Positions 1 to 8,671 are shown, numbered from the stretch's first letter. The stretch: DNA of 64,000 bases from Gemmatimonadales bacterium UBA2982 (GCA_002347035.1 DEAM01000027.1:1-64000); one strand, 5' to 3'. Numbers and translations are program-made. Notes: generated by a model from the sequence alone, not told the origin.

Positions 1-23
1 GGTCAGCAGGGTCAGCAGGGTCA
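1..23 (+). repeat. Period-9 tandem repeat coding Gly-Gln-Gln
   Basis: Two and a half copies of the unit GGTCAGCAG run in frame at the very start of the window and probably continue upstream. They encode the GQQ repeats of the partial protein. Confidence 0.7.
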
Positions 24-477
24 AAACAATCGAGTTGGGTTTGGCGGCAGTGCCGACGGATGGGCGGGATCTGACTGGGACTACTCTCGCTTCGGTGGAC
101 CGCGAGACTTAACGCCCGAAGAGATCCGCCAGTTCCGAGCTGAAGCAGACCAGCGCGCTGACCAGGTTCGGACTCTCGCAGAAGTTATGCGTGAGATTGG
201 GCAGCCTGTGGACGATCTCCAAGAAGTACTCCAGGCCTTGGAAAACCTGAGTGAGGAGAGCGTCTACACTGACCCGAGTGAACTCGTACAGATTCACTCC
301 GACATGCTCGATCAACTCAAAAGGGTTGAGTTCAGCTTGCGCCGGGCCGTAGAGGGCGACGCAGCAGAGGGGCTGGCAACGCTCAGTGGTGCTGATGAGG
401 TGCCTGATGGCTACAGGAATCTCGTAGAGGAGTACTATCGCTCACTCGCCCGCGGTGAGGCCGGAGGAAACCGGTAG
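1..477 (+). CDS. C-terminal part of a Gly/Gln-rich protein, unknown function (partial)
   Basis: The reading frame is open from base 1 to the stop at 475-477, so the gene starts before the window and only about 158 C-terminal residues are visible. They begin with Gly-Gln-Gln repeats, pass through a Gly/Trp/Asp-rich stretch, and end in an acidic, charged helical region (roughly residues 40-150) with heptad-like Leu/Val spacing. The arrangement of a low-complexity Gln/Gly linker followed by a helical tail resembles the C-terminus of large DUF4175-type membrane proteins found in this kind of bacterium, but that is a guess from architecture alone. It lies 85 bp before ettA on the same strand. No catalytic motif is visible. 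Confidence 0.6.
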   Translation, partial: GQQGQQGQNNRVGFGGSADGWAGSDWDYSRFGGPRDLTPEEIRQFRAEADQRADQVRTLAEVMREIGQPVDDLQEVLQALENLSEESVYTDPSELVQIHSDMLDQLKRVEFSLRRAVEGDAAEGLATLSGADEVPDGYRNLVEEYYRSLARGEAGGNR

Positions 478-562
478 TCATTCCCTAGACACGGACACCG
501 GGAAAGCTCGTCGAGTTTTTCAAAGAGTCTCCCCCAGTCGATCATTCTTCCTGAAGTAGGCC

Positions 563-2245
563 ATGTCCGGACCGCAGTTCATCTACCATATGCACCGGCT
601 CTCGAAGATCGTCCCCCCTAAGAGGGAGATCCTCAAGGACATTAACCTGTCATTCTATCCAGGAGCCAAGATTGGCATCGTGGGAGCAAACGGCTCAGGA
701 AAAAGTTCGCTCCTTCGCATCATGGCAGGTCTCGACACCGACATTATCGGAGATGCGTGGGCAACCAAGGGAACCAGGATTAGCTACCTCGCCCAGGAGC
801 CGGAACTCGACCCTGATTTAGATGTGCGAGGAAACGTTGAGCTGGCTGTAGCCGAAACACGCGCGCTTTTGACCAAATTTGAAGACGTCAACTTGAAATT
901 CAGTCAAGTTACTAATGATCAAGAGATGCAGGCACTCATTGAGGAACAGGCTCGCGTTCAAGATCAAATTGATGCTGTTGGGGCCTGGGAACTAGATCGT
1001 AAAATCACCGTCGCTATGGACGCCCTTCGCCTTCCCCTTGGGGATTCCGACATCAATACTCTGTCCGGAGGAGAGCGCCGCCGAGTGGCACTTTGTCGAG
1101 TTCTTTTAGAACAACCGGATATGCTCCTGCTTGATGAGCCAACAAATCATTTGGACGCGGAGTCCGTGTCCTGGCTCGAGCACCACCTGGCAGAATTCTC
1201 AGGTACAATTGTAGCCATAACCCACGATCGATATTTCCTCGATAACGTGGCCGAGTGGATCCTTGAACTTGACCGCGGGCACGGCATCCCCTGGAAAGGC
1301 AATTACTCTTCATGGCTTGAACAGAAACGTGAACGCCTAAGGCTGGAAGAGAAGACAGAGTCTGCCCGACAGAAGACCCTCGAACGGGAACTCGAATGGA
1401 TTCGCATGTCACCCAAAGCAAGGCATGCGAAGGGTAAGGCCCGTATAAACGCCTACGAGGAACTCCTTGGCCAGGATGAGCGCGAACAGGTTAAGACAAA
1501 TGAAATATTGATCCCTAAGGGTCCCCGACTTGGCAAAGTAGTAATCTCTGCGAAACACCTCAGTAAAGGCTTTGGGGGGCATCTTCTGCTGGAAGACCTA
1601 TCATTCAACGTGCCTCCCGGAGCAATCGTCGGCATCATCGGCGGGAACGGTGCTGGTAAGACCACCCTATTTCGGATGATAGTCGGTGACGAGGAGCCTG
1701 ACGCAGGCACTCTAGACATAGGAGAGACTGTTCATCTCGCATACGTGGATCAGTCTCGGGAAGCTCTCGACGCTGAGAAGAGCGTGTTCCAAGAAGTCAG
1801 TGAGGGCCACGACATTCTTCACTTTGGGCGTGCCGAAGTTAACCCACGTGCTTATCTGTCCTGGTTCGGCTTTCGGGGCACAGACCAACAAAAGAAGGTT
1901 GGCGTACTCTCTGGAGGTGAAAGGAACCGCCTGCATCTTGCGAAACTTCTCAAGGCTGGTGGAAACGTCATGATGCTAGACGAGCCTACCAACGACCTGG
2001 ACGTCGACACCCTAAGGGCGCTAGAGAACGCGATTCTCGACTTTGCCGGCTGTGTCCTCCTTATTTCCCACGACAGGTGGTTCTTGGACCGGATCGCAAC
2101 TCACATCCTGGCCTTCGAGGGTGATTCCCGTGTATGCTGGTTTGAAGGAAATTACCAGGAGTATGAGGACAATCGTCTGAGCCGGCTTGGAGATGAAAAG
2201 ATCCAACCCCGTCGGATCAAATACCGGAAGCTAACACATGATTGA
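563..2245 (+). CDS. ettA: Energy-dependent translational throttle protein EttA (ABC-F ATPase)
   Basis: A 560-residue ABC-F protein with two ATPase domains and no membrane segments. EttA binds the ribosomal E site and gates the first peptide bond according to the ATP/ADP ratio. Visible motifs: Walker A GANGSGKS (41-48) and GGNGAGKT in the second domain, two ABC signatures (LSGGERRRV and LSGGERNRL), and Walker B MLLLDEPTNHLD and MMLDEPTNDLD. The start MSGPQFIYHMHRLSKIVPPK matches the conserved EttA N-terminus (YxMHRxxKxVPPKR), and the region between the domains carries the charged linker 'KARHAKGKARINAYEEL' typical of EttA. Length equals the usual 555-560. It is followed by convergent genes and appears monocistronic. 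Confidence 0.95.
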   Translation: MSGPQFIYHMHRLSKIVPPKREILKDINLSFYPGAKIGIVGANGSGKSSLLRIMAGLDTDIIGDAWATKGTRISYLAQEPELDPDLDVRGNVELAVAETRALLTKFEDVNLKFSQVTNDQEMQALIEEQARVQDQIDAVGAWELDRKITVAMDALRLPLGDSDINTLSGGERRRVALCRVLLEQPDMLLLDEPTNHLDAESVSWLEHHLAEFSGTIVAITHDRYFLDNVAEWILELDRGHGIPWKGNYSSWLEQKRERLRLEEKTESARQKTLERELEWIRMSPKARHAKGKARINAYEELLGQDEREQVKTNEILIPKGPRLGKVVISAKHLSKGFGGHLLLEDLSFNVPPGAIVGIIGGNGAGKTTLFRMIVGDEEPDAGTLDIGETVHLAYVDQSREALDAEKSVFQEVSEGHDILHFGRAEVNPRAYLSWFGFRGTDQQKKVGVLSGGERNRLHLAKLLKAGGNVMMLDEPTNDLDVDTLRALENAILDFAGCVLLISHDRWFLDRIATHILAFEGDSRVCWFEGNYQEYEDNRLSRLGDEKIQPRRIKYRKLTHD

Positions 2246-2326
2246 GGTTCTTTCCGACCAAGATCTTATACCTCAAATACCCTTTGCTACCCCCAAGAAT
2301 CCCTTGACTGAGGCGAAAAGAGTGAC

Positions 2327-3010
2327 TCACCGCCCTAGAACCCTCTCACACCACTGGCAAAAAACGTTACACACTTCATCCAAGACCTCCTCGTCAGTGC
2401 GCCCTGTCCTCTTCGGCACATGGAAACCGTGATCCATATCATGGACCACATGGACCATTGGACAGGGCTGCAACTCAGCCAATAAGGGCTTGAGTAAGTT
2501 TAGGTCAGCTAAACGGTCTCTGGTTCCCTGAAGAAATAGCATCGGTAAACTGATTTGGGCTAGGTGATCAGCACGCGCTGTCGAGTTACTCCCAGGAGCA
2601 TGGAGTGGGAAACCAAAGAAAGCCAGACCAAGAACATCTGGAAGAACGCCTCTCGAAGCGGCATTGGAAGTCATTCGGCCACCCATCGATTTCCCTCCTG
2701 CCACTAAAGGAACGTCTGGCACTAGACGCGAAGCTTCAGTCACCGCAGAGCAAATACAATCCATGAGTACCGGCCCTGCGTTAGGAGCCTTCCGCCCTGC
2801 CTCCATATATGGAAACTGAAAGCGGAATGTCGCGATCCCACGACTAGCAAGTCGGTAGGACACAGCTTCCATAAAGGAATGTCGCATCCCTGCCCCGGCA
2901 CCATGGGCGAAGACATACAAGATTTTTGGAGCATCGGGTCTCAGGAGGATAGCAGACACTTCCCCGAGAGACTCAGTGGCCAGAAAGCTGTGAACAGAAG
3001 TATGCAGCAC
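2327..3010 (-). CDS. Alpha/beta hydrolase, TEX30/KANL3-like (dienelactone-hydrolase fold)
   Basis: A 227-residue cytoplasmic alpha/beta hydrolase. The nucleophile elbow is GGKSMGGRM (Ser), the acid is probably the Asp in QGTRDRLAD, and the His is in DMDHGFHVP; an oxyanion segment FAHGAGAGM is near residue 35. This set and the short length fit the bacterial relatives of TEX30/KANL3 (COG3571-type). The substrate is unknown. It starts only 9 bp after the stop of the downstream feoB and therefore looks like the last gene of the metal-uptake operon, although a link to metal transport is not known for the family. Confidence 0.8.
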   Translation of the reverse strand: MLHTSVHSFLATESLGEVSAILLRPDAPKILYVFAHGAGAGMRHSFMEAVSYRLASRGIATFRFQFPYMEAGRKAPNAGPVLMDCICSAVTEASRLVPDVPLVAGGKSMGGRMTSNAASRGVLPDVLGLAFFGFPLHAPGSNSTARADHLAQISLPMLFLQGTRDRLADLNLLKPLLAELQPCPMVHVVHDMDHGFHVPKRTGRTDEEVLDEVCNVFCQWCERVLGR

Positions 3011-3019
3011 CGTGAACAG

Positions 3020-4942
3020 CTAGAAAATTCGCACCGCGATGTAAGCCCCGACGTAAGCCAGTGTCAGCATGTAGGTAAACTGAAGCAGGGGCCACTTCCA
3101 CCCCGCGGTCTCTCGGCGCATCACCGCTACAGTTGACATACACTGCAATGCGAAGGCGAAAAACACGAGCAACCCAATTGCCGAACCCACCGTCAAATCT
3201 CTCTGCAGTGCTTCTTGAAGAACAATCGAATCTTCGCTGTCGTCTTCTACCCCGTAGATCGTCCCTAATGTGCCTACGATGACTTCGCGAGCTGCTAATG
3301 ATGTCAGTAACCCCACACCTATACGCCAGTCATAGCCAAGCGGCTCAATTACTGGCTCTATGACCTGACCCATCTGACCCAGGGCACTGTCATCAATGGG
3401 CGGTGGCCCCACTTCAGTGCGAGGGAACTGTGTAAGTACCCACAAAACAAGGGTGACGGTGAAGATAACCGTGCCCGCACGACGCAGAAAGATTTTGCTC
3501 CGGTCGACGAGCCGAAGCATGATTGACCTAAAGGATGGGATGCGATAAGGGGGCAACTCCATGAGAAAGGAGCCCGGCCTAGCCTTCAATAAAGTGCGCT
3601 TTAGAACAAAGGCGGTCCCGATAGCTGCGACAATACCGAGGCCATACAGGCCAAGTAGCACTGCTGCTTGTTGGCCCAGGAATGGACCCAAGATCGGTCG
3701 TTGTGGAATAAAGGCTGCGATAAGGAGCGCGTACACCGGCAACCTCGCCGAACATGTCATGAACGGCGTGATAAACATTGTTGCCATCCTGTCTCGCTCG
3801 TCATCCACTGTGCGCGCCGCCAGAATCGCAGGTATCGCACAAGCGTAGCCTGAGAGCAGAGGGAGGAAGGCGCGACCCTGAAGCCCTACTCGATACATCA
3901 TCCTGTCTGCAATCACAGCCGCTCGCGCCATGTACCCCGAGTCTTCTAGCACGCCAAGAAACAAGAACAGGATGAGGATCTGTGGCAGGAACACAATCAC
4001 AGATCCAACCCCAGCCCACACCCCGTCAATGAGGAGTGATCTGAACCATGAATCGGCAAGGGTGGCTGCGATCCACTCCCCAGAACTAGAGATCAAAAAC
4101 TCTACGCCGTCCATAAGAGGCACAGCCCATGTAAAAATTGACTGGAAGACCGTGATAACGACCGCCAAGAAAAGAAGCGGGCCCCACAACTTGTGGAGCG
4201 CGATCGCATCCAGCCTTTCGCTCCCACCGGAGGGTCTCGGTGGTCCAAATCCCGCAGCCTCTACAATGCGCCTCACATGCTGCCTGCGGGCTGTAAAAGC
4301 ATCCATCATTGGGAGTGGTCTACCCTCAGGCACGTTCTTAAGATTTCGTTCTGGGGGAGTGGCTTGTTGTGGCGACACGCTCGCTAGAAAGGCCTGGACC
4401 GCTTGCACTCCTAACCCTGTGCGGGCGTTGGTTCGAGTAATCTCAACTCCCAGCTGTTCACCGAGCACTTTATCATCTACGTAACCTCCTCGTTCTTCCA
4501 GTTCATCCCACATATTGAGAACCAGAAGAGTCGGGATCTCGAGCTTAAGTACTGGCTCCACTAGCATGAGCTGACTCTCAAGTCGAGTGGAGTCGATGGT
4601 GAGTACCAGGGCGTCCGGAGCCCGGAGCCCCGAGATTTTACCTTCTAGTACGTCGCGCGTGATTTGCTCATCGAGCGATCTTGCCGAAAAACCATGCACG
4701 CCCGGCAGGTCAACGAGATCTATGAATTGATCGCCTGGGAGGTGGGCACGGCCCACGTGTTTTTCAACAGTGACCCCAGGATAGTTCGCAACCTTCTGGC
4801 GAAGGCCGGTCAGCTGATTGAAAAGGGTGGTCTTCCCTGAGTTAGGAGGACCGATCATAGCAACGACTGGAGCGTGGCTGGGATCCTTAACAGGGGTGCT
4901 GTTAGAAGGGGCTACTTCCCCTTCACGGTAGAGTTCATCCAC
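3020..4942 (-). CDS. feoB: Ferrous iron transport protein B, canonical type
   Basis: A 640-residue FeoB: N-terminal G domain and a multi-spanning membrane domain that moves Fe2+ into the cytoplasm. G motifs are GPPNSGKT (31-38; the second residue is Pro where Asn is usual), DLPG, and NMWD. The two Gate halves keep the canonical signatures, GYACAIPAI and FMTCSARLPVY, each with the conserved Cys. C-terminal membrane helices run to the end (LAYVGAYIAVRIF), with no long cytoplasmic tail. It lies 15 bp after the small feoA-like gene and is the second of two FeoB paralogues in this operon; its Gate signatures differ clearly from those of the first. Confidence 0.93.
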   Translation of the reverse strand: MDELYREGEVAPSNSTPVKDPSHAPVVAMIGPPNSGKTTLFNQLTGLRQKVANYPGVTVEKHVGRAHLPGDQFIDLVDLPGVHGFSARSLDEQITRDVLEGKISGLRAPDALVLTIDSTRLESQLMLVEPVLKLEIPTLLVLNMWDELEERGGYVDDKVLGEQLGVEITRTNARTGLGVQAVQAFLASVSPQQATPPERNLKNVPEGRPLPMMDAFTARRQHVRRIVEAAGFGPPRPSGGSERLDAIALHKLWGPLLFLAVVITVFQSIFTWAVPLMDGVEFLISSSGEWIAATLADSWFRSLLIDGVWAGVGSVIVFLPQILILFLFLGVLEDSGYMARAAVIADRMMYRVGLQGRAFLPLLSGYACAIPAILAARTVDDERDRMATMFITPFMTCSARLPVYALLIAAFIPQRPILGPFLGQQAAVLLGLYGLGIVAAIGTAFVLKRTLLKARPGSFLMELPPYRIPSFRSIMLRLVDRSKIFLRRAGTVIFTVTLVLWVLTQFPRTEVGPPPIDDSALGQMGQVIEPVIEPLGYDWRIGVGLLTSLAAREVIVGTLGTIYGVEDDSEDSIVLQEALQRDLTVGSAIGLLVFFAFALQCMSTVAVMRRETAGWKWPLLQFTYMLTLAYVGAYIAVRIF

Positions 4943-4957
4943 CGGTGAAGAGTCTTC

Positions 4958-5254
4958 TTAACTCACGTCCTGGAGGGCTGTTAGCAGCCGCACACAGAGA
5001 CAGTCTGCCGTCTCTCGACGGAGTGCTAAGAGTGATCCGTCAACCGAAATGATAGGATCACCTGATGGTGATGAGCGAACCGGGCATATCTGGCAACCAG
5101 GAAGCACACCGCGCTCGAGCAGGGGCTCAGCTTGATCCTCAGGTAGGTCGATGTTAACGAGCTCTACTGTCTGCTGGAGAGGGATATCCCCTAACCGTAG
5201 GTCACCTGATTCGAGAGGCGCTAAGCTCTCTACACTCTGTTCGCTTGTATCCAC
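4958..5254 (-). CDS. feoA: FeoA-domain protein
   Basis: A 98-residue protein with a single SH3-like FeoA domain (about residues 15-95): LRLGDIP at the start, LLERGVLPGCQICPV in the middle and a closing strand ISVDGSLLALRRETADCLCVRLL. FeoA is a small cytoplasmic partner of FeoB needed for full Fe2+ uptake. GTG start; the Shine-Dalgarno region is weak and a stem-loop (5269-5302) lies just upstream. It sits between two feoB genes, 15 bp from the downstream one, so it probably serves that one, although FeoA modules also occur in the regulator at the head of the operon. Confidence 0.85.
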   Translation of the reverse strand: MDTSEQSVESLAPLESGDLRLGDIPLQQTVELVNIDLPEDQAEPLLERGVLPGCQICPVRSSPSGDPIISVDGSLLALRRETADCLCVRLLTALQDVS

Positions 5255-5268
5255 CAGCTGCTTGATCC

Positions 5269-5336
5269 GTTGGATTGAGAATGAAATCGAATCTCAACCA
5301 ACCTACATATGCAGGCGGCAGGACGAAAGTGTCCTG
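5269..5336 (-). other. Two stem-loops in the feoB-feoA gap
   Basis: The 111-bp gap between the two genes holds a stem of 11 pairs with one bulged base (arms 5269-5280 and 5292-5302, GTTGGaTTGAGA with TCTCAACCAAC) and a 6-bp stem (5319-5324 with 5331-5336, CAGGAC/GTCCTG). Neither has a U-rich tail, so they look like mRNA processing or stability elements, or translation-control hairpins in front of feoA, more than a terminator. A third small stem (CTAGA/TCTAG, 5346-5360) lies just after the feoB stop. Confidence 0.45.
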
Positions 5337-5365
5337 TAAATTCGACTAGAGAGGATCTAGCAAGG

Positions 5366-7588
5366 CTAGGCTGCCACAATCCTCCATACCTGCGCCACTA
5401 AGAAACACACTGTTACGCCCATAACCAACGGGAGCACGGTTGCTAAGGCCGTCCACTTAGCACTCCTAGTCTCTTTATAGATCGTATAGATAGTTGTAGA
5501 GCACGGATTATGGAGCAGGCTAAAAAGCATCAAGTTGACCGCTGTTAGCAACGTCCACCCCCCACCCCTTAAAAGCGCCTCAGTTGCTCCGAGCGAGTCT
5601 GCCTCGAACATCACTCCAGGGCCAGCCCCACCAACTAAACCTCCAGTGAGCACCGTGAGCATGAGAACCGTTGGAATCACAATCTCGTTCGCAGGAATTG
5701 CTACCACATAGGCTAGCAAGATCACCCCATTAAGACCAAGAAGAAGTCCGATAGGATTCAGCCACTCTACGAGATGGTAGGCCATGCTCTCGCCGCTAAG
5801 TGTCAGGTTAGACATTAGCCAGATCACTGCCCCGGCTGGCACCGCGAAGATGACTGCTCGCCAAAGAACAATGAGTGTCCGGTCAATTATCGAGGTATAG
5901 AGAGTCTGCAGAACTCGAGGGGGACGATACGGAGGAAGTTCCAGGCTAAAGCTTGTCGCTTCTCCTCGGAGGACAGTGCGTGATAGTAGCCAAGAGGCTA
6001 CAAACATCATGACAATCCCAAGTAGAGCGATCCCCACAACGCTAGCCGCACTCACCAGACCACCAAAGTTCGCCGGGGCTAGTGCACCTATAAAAATCGT
6101 CGCAATCAAAATCTGAGTTGGCCAACGCCCGTTACAAAGAGAAAAGTTGTTTGTTATGATGGCAATTAGTCGCTCGCGTGGACTGTCTATTACTCGTGTG
6201 GCAACGACCCCGGCAGCGTTACAGCCAAAACCCATGCACATAGTCAGAGCCTGCTTTCCATGAGCACCGGCCGCCCGGAATAACGAGTCCAGATTGAAGG
6301 CTACTCTGGGGAGATAACCAAAGTCCTCCAACAGGGTGAATACCGGGAAGAAGATTGCCATTGGCGGTAGCATCACGCTGACAACCCAGGCGGTCGCTAA
6401 GTAGACCCCATCAAGGAGCAACCCATCTAGCCAACCCCATATACCGATCAAGGAAGACAAACCCTTCAGCCATGGATGCACCGTATCAATCAGTAACGTG
6501 GCAAGCATCGCTGACGGTACGTTGGCTCCCTCAATCGTTAGCCAAAACACAACAGCTAGAATTAAGAGCATCAACGGGAAACCAAAGACTGGACTTGTTA
6601 GCAAGGAATCCAGCTTTCGGTCGAAGGTAAACCCCACCTTCTTTATCCCATGCATCTGAACACGCCCGGCCACCTTTCCTGCTTCATCGTACGTGTGTTG
6701 CGTTACGATGTCGTGAAAATCTGACGGCAGCTTCCAGCGCAATCGAACTGACGCGCTTAGTAGCTTTTCCCGTGCGGATACAATCGGCGGCTCATGGACC
6801 TCACCTGAATCATCTCGAGAGAGCTGCCCTAACTCGCCGGAAAGAACTGCTTCCTGCACCGCCTCGTCAGCGTTGAGTAATCTCAGTGCCACCCACCGAG
6901 CGTTCGGAACCTCAGGGTACACTTCCTCTACTACAGGAACGAGATCACCAATGGCATCCTCAATCTCGTCCACATAGCGGTCAAGCTGAAACGGAGCGGT
7001 TTTTCGTACCCCTGTCGCCACCTCGTTTACAGCCACTAGTAAGTCATCAACTCCAATGCCCTCGCGTGCGACGCCGGGAACTACGGGAATACCTAGCTCA
7101 CGCTCAAGCTTGGGCACATCCAGTGCAATCCCGTGCCGGCGTGCTTCATCCATGAGATTCAGGAAGACAACCACACGATCCGTGATCTCAAGGATCTGGA
7201 GAACGAGGTTAAGATTACGTTCAAGCCTGGTCGCATCGACTACGACCACCGTGACGTCCGGGCGCCCGAAAAGCACGAAATCTCGGGCAACTTCCTCGTC
7301 CATACTGCCAGCCTGTAGAGAATACGTGCCCGGAAGATCTACGACCTTCACCCGCTGGCCCTCGTGTCCGAAGGCGCCTTCTGCACGAACCACTGTCTTC
7401 CCAGGCCAATTGCCGGTGTGCTGCCTGAGACCTGTAAGCTCGTTAAAGACCGTGCTCTTTCCAGTATTTGGATTCCCAGCGAGAGCAACCAGATAGTCCC
7501 ACCGATCTGGACTAAGCCCTAGCCGGACAAGACTCTGAGCTCGATGTTGCGAGCACGAAAGGCACGGATCACCGACGATAGAGCTCAT
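5366..7588 (-). CDS. feoB: FeoB-family metal transporter, variant Gate type with N-terminal Cys/His motif
   Basis: A 740-residue FeoB homologue, longer than the second copy. Residues 1-30 carry a small Cys-x2-Cys-x2-His element (C9, C12, H15) ahead of the G domain, a possible metal site. G motifs: GNPNTGKS (38-45), DLPG, NLMD. The membrane domain follows at about residue 335. The Gate signatures are GFGCNAAGV and NNFSLCNGRWPT, not the canonical GCxxPAI / FMSCSARLPVY; this CNGR-type subgroup exists in many bacteria and its ion need not be iron (in Porphyromonas gingivalis one of two FeoB proteins handles manganese). The start overlaps the stop of the regulator gene (ATGA), so the two are translationally coupled. 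Confidence 0.88.
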   Translation of the reverse strand: MSSIVGDPCLSCSQHRAQSLVRLGLSPDRWDYLVALAGNPNTGKSTVFNELTGLRQHTGNWPGKTVVRAEGAFGHEGQRVKVVDLPGTYSLQAGSMDEEVARDFVLFGRPDVTVVVVDATRLERNLNLVLQILEITDRVVVFLNLMDEARRHGIALDVPKLERELGIPVVPGVAREGIGVDDLLVAVNEVATGVRKTAPFQLDRYVDEIEDAIGDLVPVVEEVYPEVPNARWVALRLLNADEAVQEAVLSGELGQLSRDDSGEVHEPPIVSAREKLLSASVRLRWKLPSDFHDIVTQHTYDEAGKVAGRVQMHGIKKVGFTFDRKLDSLLTSPVFGFPLMLLILAVVFWLTIEGANVPSAMLATLLIDTVHPWLKGLSSLIGIWGWLDGLLLDGVYLATAWVVSVMLPPMAIFFPVFTLLEDFGYLPRVAFNLDSLFRAAGAHGKQALTMCMGFGCNAAGVVATRVIDSPRERLIAIITNNFSLCNGRWPTQILIATIFIGALAPANFGGLVSAASVVGIALLGIVMMFVASWLLSRTVLRGEATSFSLELPPYRPPRVLQTLYTSIIDRTLIVLWRAVIFAVPAGAVIWLMSNLTLSGESMAYHLVEWLNPIGLLLGLNGVILLAYVVAIPANEIVIPTVLMLTVLTGGLVGGAGPGVMFEADSLGATEALLRGGGWTLLTAVNLMLFSLLHNPCSTTIYTIYKETRSAKWTALATVLPLVMGVTVCFLVAQVWRIVAA

Positions 7589-8628
7589 GAGCCGGACGCC
7601 TTAAATGAAGCTTCAACACGCTCGATACGTACCCATGCTGCCTGCTCACCACGAAGGGCAATAAGAGCTCCTCGTATCCTATAACCAACCGGATCCCCCC
7701 CTGCGGAAACGAGTTCGGCTTCAATTGCTGTCCCCCTTACGACCCCAAGATCTAGAAGCCGACGACGTTGTGAACCCTGACACGCTGGGGAAATGCCGAT
7801 CACTCGACCAAGGTCGCCCGGACTGAGATCTCTCAGGGTCTGTAGCGGTGCATCGGCGCAGGCTCCTTCAGGTAAAACCCGGACTGAGACGTTACGGGCC
7901 ACTACACCGGACATCGACCAATCTCGTCCTCCAGCATGTAGTTGTACTATCTGCTCAGAACGCGACACCACGTCGAGACGCGTACCCAACCCTAGACCGT
8001 CAGCAAGAAGGGCGTCATAAATCTCCCTAGGCTCGTCCTCTAAATGCATGATCTCTACAGTTCTTCCCGGCTCCACTCCAGCTAGAGTGAGACGATCGAT
8101 CTCTGGGAGGTCCCCACGCGGGGTAGGAATTGGGTCCCCATGTGGATCCCAAGCAGGATGCCCAAGACGTGACGCAAGTGCATCCGCATCCTCTTCTGAT
8201 AGGGTGTGCTCCATCTGCTCAGCCCGTATATGCCATTCACCTGCTGGAACCCCGGTCCGGTCGGCTAGATACCGCTCCCATAGGCGATGTGCCCGCACCA
8301 GACGCAAGGCTGACTCACGCCCAGCGGATGTCAGCCGTGGTCCGAGTTCTTCTGAGCTGATCAGCTTAGACTCGGCTAGACGGGAAAGTAGAGTTGCGGC
8401 CTTTCCCGTGGATACACCGAGCTGCCCTGCCAGGCTCTCCACCGAGCATATCCTCCCGATGCCCTCATACGTAAAGACGTGCTTCAGAGCATCCTCAAGT
8501 AAGACACGTTCAGTAATACGCTCACCGTGAACGATTCGGGCCGCGATGCCGACGCGAGGCCAGAAGATTAGGATCGCGACGGTGCCAAGGACCGTGAAGA
8601 CTAGAAGCGCAAATACTGGATCGACCAT
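7585..8628 (-). CDS. Membrane-anchored DtxR/MntR-type metalloregulator fused to two FeoA domains
   Basis: 347 residues from the ATG at 8628. A TTG 21 bp upstream would also be in frame but it abuts the operator. Residues 5-23 are a transmembrane helix with an acidic N-side and Arg/His after it, so the rest should be cytoplasmic. A winged helix follows (about 38-105), then the DtxR dimerisation/metal domain (108-165) with ligands H114, E118, H133, E137, E140 and H141 and the family motif DPHGDPIP. E137 replaces the DtxR Cys102 and D46 replaces Met10, as in manganese-sensing MntR, though the second MntR ligand of that helix (E11) is Lys here. Two FeoA domains fill about 170-250 and 265-345. It is the first gene of the feo operon and overlaps feoB by 4 bp; autoregulation through 8648-8671 is inferred. 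Confidence 0.85.
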   Translation of the reverse strand: MVDPVFALLVFTVLGTVAILIFWPRVGIAARIVHGERITERVLLEDALKHVFTYEGIGRICSVESLAGQLGVSTGKAATLLSRLAESKLISSEELGPRLTSAGRESALRLVRAHRLWERYLADRTGVPAGEWHIRAEQMEHTLSEEDADALASRLGHPAWDPHGDPIPTPRGDLPEIDRLTLAGVEPGRTVEIMHLEDEPREIYDALLADGLGLGTRLDVVSRSEQIVQLHAGGRDWSMSGVVARNVSVRVLPEGACADAPLQTLRDLSPGDLGRVIGISPACQGSQRRRLLDLGVVRGTAIEAELVSAGGDPVGYRIRGALIALRGEQAAWVRIERVEASFKASGS

Positions 8629-8647
8629 AGGGCCGGACTCAAGAAAC

Positions 8648-8671
8648 AAGGTTTAGGCGGGCCTAAATCTT
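8648..8671. promoter_or_regulatory. Inverted repeat, probable DtxR/MntR-family operator
   Basis: Arms AAGGTTTAGGC (8648-8658) and GCCTAAATCTT (8661-8671) are complementary at 10 of 11 positions with a 2-bp centre. The core TTTAGGC-N2-GCCTAAA resembles the TTAGG...CCTAA half-sites bound by DtxR/IdeR/SirR-type regulators. It lies 20 bp upstream of the regulator's ATG and 76 bp upstream of the divergent multicopper oxidase ATG, in a position to control both. Confidence 0.75.

Noticed and set aside
1..23. Short tandem repeat considered as a CRISPR or minisatellite
   Set aside because: Period 9, in frame and coding GQQ; no spacers.
2498..2514. GTTTAG-N5-CTAAAC palindrome resembling the metal-regulator half-sites
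   Set aside because: It lies inside the hydrolase coding sequence, far from any start, with a different spacing from the 8648-8671 site.
8048..8530. Plus-strand open frame of 160 codons
   Set aside because: Shadow of the regulator gene on the other strand; Arg/Ser-rich and no ribosome site.
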